A program made the translations under genes and the position numbers. Below the pieces are notes generated by a model. It was not told where the DNA came from. It worked only from the letters and a program-made list of their open reading frames with translations, and ran no database searches. From NCBI GenBank assembly GCA_023512835.1, contig CM042089.1, positions 26,416,440 to 26,480,439 on the forward strand: DNA of 64,000 bases. The letters run 5' to 3'. This document shows, piece by piece, positions 37,601 through 44,477 of the stretch. Each line of letters begins with the position of its first letter. Positions within the stretch are counted from its first letter, which is position 1. This DNA comes from Taxillus chinensis (taxonomy: Eukaryota > Streptophyta > Magnoliopsida > Santalales > Loranthaceae).

Positions 37601-38464
37601 ACTCGATAAGAAAACAATCTCTCGGTTCTGCAAGTGGTAGATGCTTACAAAGGGGCGGTTTCAAATATTCTTTGCATTGATTTTGTTTTTGTTTTTTTTA
37701 TAATAAGGTTAAAAGGTAGACACAGAAGCAAAGGGGAAAAACAAATGCATACTAGAAACATGGTAGCACACTAGCACCAGCATTGCAAAAAGACAAGACT
37801 TAGACTCTCTAAGCAAATAAAAAAATATCTACAGTTATGGTCAATTGAATGGAACGTACTGGCAGAGAGAATAGACACTCTCAACAATAGCGGGAATAAG
37901 CTGCCTCATTATTGACAAAATGTATGCAAGATAATTCAGTGCAAACTGTCGCACAACATTCTTTAACCATGTTCAAATTTACTTAGTATAGAGCTATCTA
38001 TGAAATTAATGTTTCTGAGTTGCATTTTACAAAAACACACTTGAAATGTAGATTATTGCACACAACTATTAAACATCCAACACGTCAAAACCATTTTATC
38101 AGTTCAAACGCATCCAGTCATCAAATTGACAGACACAAGAAGACATTAGTCCATCAAAATTAACATTTTACATGCTCAAATCCATTGTGGACCGACAAAT
38201 TTTCTACTACAAAAAACAAATCATTCCATGAATTCAAAACAGCAAACTGTAAACTTTACACATTATTCAACCACGAAAAAAAGAAAATTCAAAATCCAAG
38301 CTAACCTCATCGCCCCACGAACGGGACTTCTCTCGCAGCGGTCTAAGCGACGCCGCAGGTTGAAAGAACAACAAAACAGCCCACAAACCAAACGAAAAAC
38401 GACACACAGACCCTAATCTCCACCTCTCCAGCCCCGAAAGCTCCGAATTCTTCGCAGCACCCAT
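10664..38464 (-). CDS. FLY1: FLYING SAUCER-type transmembrane RING-H2 E3 ubiquitin ligase
   Basis: Orthologous in order and motifs to Arabidopsis FLY1/FLY2, endomembrane E3 ligases; FLY1 affects pectin methylesterification in seed-coat mucilage. Exons in coding order: 38464-38306, 37417-37345, 33046-32919, 32796-32681, 32091-32031, 21826-21760, 21688-21611, 20919-20762, 18636-18577, 18421-18328, 17493-17326, 16951-16623, 10980-10864, 10765-10664. All phases agree: 1710 bases, 569 residues, no stop. Signal peptide about 16-36; lumenal region with WNITGTYRG (about 70-78) and VEGVYIWPFKQLRMVA; about seven membrane segments from residue 270 to 490 (e.g. SFLQVLLLIRQ, ILIMYEF, LLLMYSFWIPQI). C-terminal RING-H2 ligands C519, C522, C540, H542, H545, C548, C559, C562, ending CPTCRRSLPPA. 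Introns 2, 5, 8 and 12 hold retrotransposons. The ATG at 38464 is chosen because further upstream in frame only a GTG is seen. Confidence 0.95.
11526..11658 (+). repeat. 5' LTR of copia-1
   Basis: Starts TATTGAAAAACC and ends CTCTTTACA next to the primer-binding site. It has TATGTATGGGT and a TTATTCAACC tail. It lacks the usual TG start, and so does its partner. Confidence 0.9.
12640..16030 (+). pseudogene. Broken copia-1 pol (protease, integrase, RT, RNase H)
   Basis: Fragments in copia order and in several frames: protease-side DSSATHHITDNS near 12740; GAG-pre-integrase LGHPSLSKL with CETCKLGK at 13145-13250; integrase remnants to about 13975; RT from about 14560 (RWIFSL, ERLKAHLVAKGYTQV) with an intact YVDD at about 15113-15124; RNase H with SRSSVEAEYRAMAH at about 15725. 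Many stops and shifts, so non-functional. No gag zinc knuckle was found upstream. Confidence 0.85.
13723..14258 (+). repeat. Tandem duplications inside copia-1 pol
   Basis: Two separate internal duplications. A 43-bp unit (starts 13723, 13766, 13809; CTACTNTGTTCTTTTTCCT type) occurs about 2.7 times. A 126-bp unit (14007-14132 and 14133-14258, starting TCTCTATTGATGTCAC) occurs twice; its length is a multiple of three. Confidence 0.85.
16071..16203 (+). repeat. 3' LTR of copia-1
   Basis: Same 133-bp length as the 5' LTR, starting TATCGAAAAACC and ending CTCTTTGCA, followed by the target duplication CTTAT. Confidence 0.9.
18689..20712 (+). mobile_element. Decayed gypsy element, LARD-like, in FLY1 intron 8
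   Basis: Two direct repeats of about 300 bp, both starting TGATATGTGGCCCTCTAAAC (18689 and 20407), share TTTATTAATTAAG and TCCTTATCCAGTCTGTTAAG. After the first comes TAGTATCAGAGCC (18995-19007), a one-base-altered tRNA-Met primer site. Before the second is AAAGGGGTGCAA. The 1.4-kb interior holds only traces resembling the chromodomain end of gypsy integrase (near 20090-20260). ACAAT occurs beside both outer ends and could be the duplication. Boundaries are approximate. Confidence 0.7.
22100..25470 (-). pseudogene. Broken pol of copia-2
   Basis: Minus-strand order: gag tail and protease side (about 25470-25120), GAG-pre-integrase LGHSSLCKLESM with CETCELGKHH (24887-24672), integrase remnants (about 24610-24000; NKVAERKNRHLLD near 24400), RT (about 23640-23000; ERLKACLVVKGYTQ), RNase H to 22100. 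The catalytic YVDD of the RT reads YVND (23003-23188), a loss-of-function change. Many frameshifts. Confidence 0.8.
25529..25551. repeat. (TA)n microsatellite
   Basis: About eleven TA units lie between the copia-2 gag remnant and copia-3. The surrounding 25480-25717 is copia-2 leader with the phrase ATCCACCTCCACAAAC occurring twice. Confidence 0.8.
25723..25836 (-). repeat. 3' LTR of copia-3
   Basis: 114 bp, starting TGTTAAAACGTACAC on the minus strand. It includes a (TA)n run and lacks both the 40-bp internal duplication and the last 17 bases seen in the 5' LTR region. Confidence 0.85.
25889..27766 (-). pseudogene. Copia-3 reverse transcriptase and RNase H, broken
   Basis: The RT begins near 27400 (ERLKARLVAQGYTQVYGVDYDD) and is shifted near 27074. 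It continues with LVVYVDDIVI (about 26770-26800, catalytic YVDD intact) and SRMHFSMAPL. The RNase H has YSDAD (about 26287), SRSSAEAEYRAMA and HCDSQSAIY, so the acidic residues are present. It ends with ADLFTKSL near 25905, as in copia elements. Frameshifts at about 27070, 26790, 26548 and 26287 make it inactive as read. Confidence 0.85.
27839..28530 (-). pseudogene. Copia-3 integrase
   Basis: An open stretch of about 220 codons (28498-27839) with the integrase core: ALVHSDIWGP (first Asp), RSDNAKEYLS (second Asp) and QNGVAERKNHHLLD (catalytic Glu region), then LPKYLWGF and IKCIFVGYSCT. Integrates the cDNA of the element. The zinc-binding end (CETCELG, about 28530) is separated by a stop. Confidence 0.85.
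28542..29117 (-). pseudogene. Copia-3 aspartic protease and GAG-pre-integrase region
   Basis: An open stretch of about 190 codons. It holds WVIDSGATHHMTDN (active-site DSG), FADGSQTSVTGTG, LISVSSLTKSLNCS and, at the end, FRLYCCLGHPSLRTL of the GAG-pre-integrase domain. It would mature the polyprotein. It is separated from gag by a stop or shift at about 29120. Confidence 0.85.
29144..30067 (-). pseudogene. Copia-3 gag with zinc knuckle
   Basis: Starts at ATG 30067 with LQLASVKLDGSNYVPW, typical of copia gag. It is interrupted near 29860, 29750 and 29549, and resumes with MGELFDLQLGDQTLLEFY, LTKRQEDMFVMLFLKGLG and RSLPSIDEVFSRIL. It ends with a CCHC knuckle CTHCKKVGHTESYC (about 29294-29253) after an RGRGRG tract. 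It would be the capsid and RNA-binding protein. Confidence 0.85.
30070..30754 (-). other. GC-rich leader of copia-3
   Basis: Untranslated leader between primer site and gag. From about 30300 to 30460 it carries a degenerate repeat of GTCGTCGGACGCCTTCATCG type, about 30 bp, with CGCG words. This contrasts strongly with the AT-rich surroundings. Long open frames here are a by-product of the GC-rich repeat. Confidence 0.7.
30770..30923 (-). repeat. 5' LTR of copia-3 with internal duplication
   Basis: 154 bp against 114 bp for its partner. The motif AGGCCTATTATGGTAATACC occurs twice, about 47 bp apart, once in the 3' LTR. Seventeen bases (to about 30753) separate the part shared with the 3' LTR from the primer site. 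Confidence 0.85.
30929..31477 (-). other. Leader of copia-2 right of the copia-3 insertion
   Basis: Non-coding remainder between the copia-3 target duplication and the copia-2 primer site, with degenerate GTCATCGTC words like the copia-3 leader. No gag coding sequence is recognisable, so gag was deleted or was lost before copia-3 arrived. Confidence 0.6.
34506..35378 (+). pseudogene. Copia-4 gag
   Basis: Begins with an ATG and LQLASVKLDESNYVPW. A TAA stop falls at about 34707, then it stays open from 34722 to 35378 with SAKSIWDKC, LTKRQEDMLVMLFLKGLG, RGRGRGTRGR and the zinc knuckle YTHCKKARHTEFYC, whose first Cys is replaced by Tyr. Closely related to the copia-3 gag. Confidence 0.85.
35388..36740 (+). 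pseudogene. Copia-4 pol remnant with two deletions
   Basis: The protease region WVIDSSASHHITGNS keeps the DS but not the G of the active site. After LMSVSS (about 35787) the sequence jumps to the end of integrase, and at about 36040 from there to the end of RT (YQRLVGKLTYLTVTRPDIAF). RNase H follows with YSDANWAGC and SRSSAEAEYRTMAH to about 36670. The RT active site is absent. Stops at about 36442 and 36601. Confidence 0.85.
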
Positions 38465-40367
38465 TCCGGAGCTAAAACATTCCACACCCAGAAATCAACT
38501 CCAGCTTTCCTGATTGAGGCGACCCAATTCAGTTCCAGCGACCCTATAAATGAAAACGAAACCCATTACGCTTTGACGCAGAAGGTGGGTTGCTTCGGAA
38601 GCAATCGAGCAGGTACTAAGCAAGCAGCACACACCAACGATTGAAGTTGATTGATGAGGAAAGTGAGAGCTCAACGACCCCTATGAACACAGGATTGAAA
38701 ATACCCACATCAACAACAGCAACAGCAACAACAAAGTGCCCTCACCAGAAACAGCCCTAGGTATCGTCAACCATTATTTAAAATATTGAGAGCATTGACG
38801 ACGACGTCAACAACAACAGTGGACAGAACAAAAAAACAAAATAGCATAGGTGGGCTTTTTGGATTGCCTCGGAGGGTGTTTGCTTGTTTATTTTTACTCA
38901 GACATTTTCTCTCTAGACTTTCTCTCTCTGGATTGACCTGTTGACGCTGTGGAGTGGCAAAAGTGTTGTCGATGATAAGGCAAGAGGGGCTGCTGCTGGC
39001 AGGGAGGAACTCTCCAGCAAATCGTGGCTTCTATTCTCTCTCTCTTTTCCCTACGCGCTTAAAGGAGGCCAATTTCACGCGCCACTACAAGGGCATAATA
39101 GAATTCGTGTTGGAGCTGTTTGGTAAATATATTAATTTTTATATCCTATATTTTTGAATTTTATTGAAGTTAATTGGTAGAAATTTAAAGTATTTAAAAA
39201 AATGTGTATATATTTAAGAATTTAAAAAATTAATAATAACCGGTGAGCCCAGTAATAAGATAAAAAAATAATAAAAAATAAAAAATGAGCTCTCTCAACG
39301 GAATTCTGTTTAAATTTAATAGCATAAAAGAATTAAAACTAACTTTTAAAAATAACTATGAAATTTATTATTTTTAAAAATAATATTTAAATTTGTATTA
39401 TTATTAAATTTAGATGAATTCATATCATACTTACTATTTTTTAAAATAATTTTTATTTTTCACATATCAAACATAGCAATATAAAGTAATTAAAATTAAA
39501 CTTTTACTAAATTTAATATATAATGTGTAAAATTAAATTATAATAAATTAAATTTGAGTTGAAATTTTAAAATTAATTAAATAAGTAATTAAAATATAAA
39601 TATTCAATTACACAACTAAATAAATTAAATTAATATAAATTATCAATCAAATATTTAAACTAACTAAAATAAAATTAAAATTATTAATGTTTTCTCGTAG
39701 GTGACCAATTATCTAATATTTTACTGAGTATCAAAATTATATTTTAAAATCACCCCTTAATTTTTTCATTATCTCGTATAAATTTAATCAAATAAGTGAT
39801 GGATCGCATTGTAAAAAATGTATGGATTAAAAGGAAACAGTTAATTTTATTATTTTTCATTTTAACTCGCATATTAAATTTATTCCTTTACTATACTAGT
39901 TAAAAGGAAACATGATATATATTTATTATTATTATAATTATATGGGGAAGTAAGTATTAAGAGTTTGACATTGGCTTCATCGGGTCAATATTAAATTTTG
40001 ATGAAAAAAATAATTTTTTCATAAATTTAGATGATTGTTATCAAATCTCTACATTGGATACATCAAAATACACATCAAACTCAACGTCCCATTTCTCTCT
40101 CTCCCTCCTCCCTCCCCTCGTGCCGTCGACACTCATGTGCAATAATAGTATCACCTGAAAATTTTGGAGGGGATCCTTGTCCAAATCTCATTAAAAAACT
40201 CTCAATTGAGGCTATTTGCAGCTAATGATTGGCACTGATTGTGACTATAGGTTTCTTTGCTCTCTTCTATACAACAAAGGTTGGATCCAGTGCAGCAATA
40301 TGAATCAATTTTTAGTCAAGACAATTGTGTGGCTATTGCTGCTGGTATCCCCTCCCTCAGTGACGTC
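38465..40367. other. FLY1 upstream region, no other gene seen
   Basis: Holds the FLY1 5' UTR and promoter on the minus strand (about 38465-38900, GC-moderate, with CAACAACAG words), then AT-rich DNA (39130-40020). Then comes a pyrimidine-rich stretch (about 40090-40120). A 61-codon open frame at 38941-39126 has no recognisable family and is probably chance. Confidence 0.55.
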
Positions 40368-40713
40368 TGTCACGCCCTTAACTCAAGGAGACCCGAAACT
40401 GGGCATGTGACTACTCCCTACTTGCACTCAAGGGTAGAGGGTTGTTGACTAGCACCGAAAGGGACACACCATAGGTGTTGTCCAGAATTCACTTGTATAA
40501 TCATACACAAGGGTATTCTTGTACATTCCAAAAAAATATACAACTGAAGATAATATCATCACAATATAACATACATATCATTAGTTGACTAATACAACAG
40601 CCACAGACTCATATCCGAAAAGAAAATACAGTAATAATACAAGACAACAATCAATATGGATATAAAGTCTCATGCATCAACTACGTCCGATCTACTCGAC
40701 TACAAACCCCAAG

Positions 40714-41127
40714 TGTCACGACCTGAGCAGCGTGGTGCTGGCAGGACGTTTCTCAGTGGCACAATTCAGAAATGTATTCGTGCTACATAAAAGAGAGGGG
40801 TTGGTTGAAAGCATAGATGGTGCGTAGCGAAAGGTTCGAGGCAGTTCGTGGAGGAAAACGGATGGTACCCCTTCGGAGTTCAGACGTGTCGACTCGGTTG
40901 AATGCGGGGAGCACGCCGCTAGTCGAGGACTTGACGTTGAAGAAGGGATTTGGCCATCCTTACACAAACTGGTCGGGAACTGGAGCCGTTCTCCTGATGA
41001 GCCCAGTGGCAGGGCGAAACCAGTCTACGTGCGCTTCAACCCTCAAAGGCTAAAGTTAGCAGACCGTGGATAGAGAAGCTAAGTGCCGCAATGGGTTGAG
41101 AGGCGCAGGAAACCTGACCCTGTGACA
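40714..41127 (+). repeat. 5' terminal repeat of TRIM
   Basis: 414 bp, TGTCACGACC to CCCTGTGACA, exactly the length of its partner. Confidence 0.9.
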
Positions 41128-41343
41128 AGTGGTATCAGAGCCGAACCGGCCCGTATCCTGAAGACTCGCCGAGCACTCTCGCGAGTAGCGCGATCCCAAG
41201 GTGGGAGCTCACAGAGGTGAGTCGACCGATAGTGTCTTGCATGCCTTGCGTCCAAAGAGTTGGAGTATCCTAGAGTGTGATATAAAGTTAGGCAAGGGAG
41301 TACGAAGGAGCGCGTTAGAGCGATCTTGGAAGCCTCCTATCCT

Positions 41344-41485
41344 TTGGACATTGGGCGAGCGGGAGAGCATCTTGGTAAAGGTGTTGCAACCTGCGGGGAA
41401 GCGATGTCCAACCTGTTGACATTGGGCGAGTGGGAGGGCATCGAGGTAACGATGCCATCGCCTGCGGGGAAGCGATGTCGACAAA
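41344..41485 (+). repeat. Tandem duplication in TRIM interior
   Basis: Two imperfect copies of about 72-76 bp, each running ATTGGGCGAG, GGGAG-GCATC, CCTGCGGGGAAGCGATGTC. They make up about a third of the interior. Confidence 0.75.
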
Positions 41486-41522
41486 TGCAACGAGGACGTT
41501 GCGAGGATTGGGTGGAAGAGAA

Positions 41523-41936
41523 TGTCACGACCCGAGCAGCGTGGTGTTGGCGGGACGTTTCTCAATGACACGATTCATGAATGTATTCATGCTACATAAA
41601 AGAGAGGGGTTGGTTGAAAGCATAGATGGTGTGTAGCAGAAGGTTCCAGGCAGTTCATGGAGGAAAACGGATGGAACCCCTTCGGAGTTCAGACGTGCCG
41701 ACCCGGTTGAATGCGGGGAGCACGCCACTAGTCGAGGACTTGACGTTGAAGAAGGGATTTGACCATCCTTACACAAACTGGTGAGGAACTGGAGCCGTTT
41801 TTCTGATGAGCCCAGTGGCAAGGCAAAACCAGTCTACGTGCGCTTCAACCCTCAAAGGTTAAACTTAGCGGACCGTGGATAGAGAAGCTAAGTGCCGCAA
41901 TGGGTTGAGAGGTGTAGGAAACCTGACCCTGTGACA
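41523..41936 (+). repeat. 3' terminal repeat of TRIM
   Basis: 414 bp, TGTCACGACCCGAGC to CCCTGTGACA, followed by CAAG. Confidence 0.9.
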
Positions 41937-42554
41937 CAAGGCTACCTCCTACCTGAACTTGAAAGTCAAGTCAATAACATAGGGTGAGCACAAGGCCTAG
42001 TAAGTGACCTACAACACACTACCCGTATATACATGTGCTAGTATAGACCGATACAGTGTATCACGCCCCATATTTCACAACACCAAGAAACCGGTTAGTA
42101 ATGCCCATGCCTCGCACCCAGGAAAACAAGGGGTCGGTGGATAGCCATAGGACTTCCTCAAGGATATTACACAAAACCAGTCACAATCTCACTCCATGCC
42201 ATGTACAAAACATACACGCACATTCCACATATATGAAGAATACAACTCATGATAGACATGGTCAATAGCCCTAAAACATGATGTCTCAATAATGTATGTT
42301 CTCAAATGTATACAAGAATCTGTCTTAATGATAAATAACTATTGGATCAAACTCAGAATTTGGATAATGTTGATAAAACCTTATGTAATTTGGTTTGAGA
42401 TCTTTCAATGTAATTTCTAACATGTTGCAAAAGACAAGCTTTAATCTGGATCTTCACTCGTGAGTACAAAGTTAAGGACATAATACATAATCCTGATCCG
42501 GACTAACGTGAGTGTCATCAATCAACTTGGTAAATAACCAAGTCATTACAAGAT

Positions 42555-42912
42555 ACGGAGTAAGGATTATTAGAGCGAACTGAGCATTTAAAGATATGGA
42601 CTAAGGAATCTGAATCTTTCATTCACTTGGAGTGAGAAAGGACTTGTGCGAAATAAGGACCCGAGTCTTTTATTCGCACAGAGTAAGGAAAAGAGAAGTG
42701 GAGTAAGGAATCTGAACCTTTACTCAAGCGGAGTAAGGATGTGCTGACACAGAGTAAGCCATCTGAACCTCACACTCGCACGGAGTAAGGAAGCGCTGAC
42801 ACGGAATAAGGATTCAAATATCAAATTGACACGGAGTAAGCAACCACTGACATGGAGTAAAGATCCGAGCATCATTAACACGGAATAAGGAACTTTACAA
42901 CGGATTAAGACG
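42555..42912. repeat. Degenerate CGGAGTAAGG minisatellite
   Basis: About thirteen copies of CGGAGTAAGGA and variants (CGGAATAAGG, TGGAGTAAAG, CAGAGTAAGC) at irregular spacing of about 20-40 bp, with a longer shared phrase AATCTGAACC. It lies just left of the SIRE-like LTR. No coding frame. Confidence 0.75.
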
Positions 42913-42981
42913 ACATTGCTCCTACTAATCAGCTCCATATTCAAAGTCATCAGCTCGTTGTGTCCCGATGTAAGAAAGATC

Positions 42982-43534
42982 TGTTGAACATTTATCATCT
43001 TACACGTGAATCACTCGGAGGCGTGGACAAAGCTATTAATGCAATTGGAATCATGCGAAACAATTCAATACGTTTATACTTCCAACATCTTGGGCTCCAC
43101 ATCCACAGCAGTTATAATAAATGTATTTTCCGAGAAGTTTCAATGCTACATACTGCTCGGAAAAATCCTATTCCAAGAACGTTTCGTAGGGATGTTTATA
43201 TATACTAAGTCTTATATATTTTCATAAGTGTGCGTACATGTGAAAGAGCTTATAGGATTTCATTTTGGCTAGTGAGTGTTATTGTAAAACAGAGTGGTAC
43301 TGTAAACAGAAGAGAGATACTCTTTTAGTAGATCCAAAAGCTTGTACTCAGCTTTAATCTGCTACAATTTATTGTAATTATATTGTGATAATAATACAAA
43401 TTACTTTCACTATCTGGTTGTCTTCTGCATTGATCTTATCTTTAACCGGATTAAGTGTTGCGCCAAAAAGAGTGAGAAGAGTTTTTCAAAAGCCTATTCA
43501 CCCCCCCCCCTCTCTAGGCTTCCCGAGACCAACA
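42982..43534 (+). repeat. 5' LTR of SIRE/Tork-like copia element
   Basis: Starts TGTTGAACATTTATC and ends GAGACCAACA, two bases before the primer site TGGTATCAGAGC (43537-43548). It has a C-run and TCTCTAGGCTTCC near its end, as in such elements. 553 bp. Confidence 0.75.
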
Positions 43535-43567
43535 AGTGGTATCAGAGCAAATTTTACCTGCTAAACA

Positions 43568-43571
43568 TAGA

Positions 43572-43622
<51 letters not shown>
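43568..43622. repeat. (TC)n microsatellite in the copia-5 leader
   Basis: About 27 CT units between primer site and gag start. Confidence 0.9.
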
Positions 43623-43623
<1 letters not shown>

Positions 43624-44477
43624 ATACTCAAATGGCCGAAGAAAGCAGCATGTCGTTCAATGCTCGCATCAACAGAGCCTATCTCCAACTGCAATAGCAG
43701 TAAAAACGCTAATCCGAGCACAAGTGCTCAAACCACTGCTGCTCCTCAACAACGAAGTTCTAGATTCACTCTTACCAAACTGCTAAAATTCACACCTGAG
43801 CTTTTCTCCTAGTAGAAAGCTCACATGTGCATGTTTATAATGTGCTATGATTACCTCATATGGCCCTGTCTTCATCAGGAGAACCCTATTCTGATGACAA
43901 TTGGAGGCAATGGAGTAAGAAGGTCAAAGACAGACGCTGAACTCACTAATGAGGAAAGAGCCTGGAAGTACGCAAACAAAAAGGTTCTAGCCTATGTTAC
44001 GTCGTCTTTGGATTCTGAAGCTTTCACGGACGTCTAGGGTTGCACAATAGCGAAAGCTGTCTGGGATAAACTGACAATCCTCTACAAGGGAAGTCAATCC
44101 CAAATGCAGAACATTATTTGTGCTCTCAGACAGGATTTTGAGAGCTTTACACACACACACCTCGCGAATCCCTTGAGAGCATATATTGGAGATTCGGCAA
44201 GCTCATTCTTGAATTGAAAACGTCAGTGAGTGTTATTCGGACTTTCAGATAAATGACAAGTTCTTTCGTTCCTTGCCAGATCGCTATTACTCCAAGCAGC
44301 TCCAGATGCAGGCCAATGACAACTGGCAATGTGCTCTCCTGGAAGAAATTTACGGAGAGCTAAGGACTCACGAGATCAGGTTTAAATACTTTGACCGAGA
44401 TGAGAAAATAGCTCAAAAAAAAGGGGGTAGCTCTTAAAGCTACAAAGTGTCTAAACACTCAACACGAGGATGATGAG

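Larger units (their letters stand above)
40714..41936 (+). mobile_element. TRIM (miniature LTR retrotransposon)
   Basis: Two 414-bp direct terminal repeats flank a 395-bp interior that has no coding capacity. A primer site TGGTATCAGAGCC starts two bases after the 5' repeat (41130). The weak purine tract GGTGGAAGAGAA precedes the 3' repeat. CAAG flanks both ends (40710-40713, 41937-41940). Total 1223 bp. It would depend on the proteins of another element. The repeats are very similar, so it is fairly young. Confidence 0.93.
40368..42981 (-). mobile_element. Minus-strand gypsy LTR fragment hosting a TRIM
   Basis: Begins TGTCACGCCC and shares word order with the LTR at 53984: TTGACTAGCACC, a GGTGTTGTC-like segment, then GGGTGAGCACAAGGC. 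These are complements of the GCTCACCCCTCC end region of the gypsy-1 and gypsy-2 LTRs. So it is an LTR end of a related family in reverse orientation. The TRIM at 40714-41936 splits it. The SIRE-like copia element starts at 42982. The right boundary is not resolved. Confidence 0.55.

Noticed and set aside
38465..38485. Upstream in-frame start for FLY1 giving seven more residues
   Set aside because: That codon is GTG, not ATG. The first ATG at 38464 gives a normal signal peptide.
38941..39157. Two overlapping frames upstream of FLY1
   Set aside because: Different frames of the same DNA, no family match, and no exon structure.
41209..41821. Open frames of 98-120 codons on both strands
   Set aside because: They lie in TRIM terminal repeats and interior, and equivalents occur in both repeats. 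No family resemblance.
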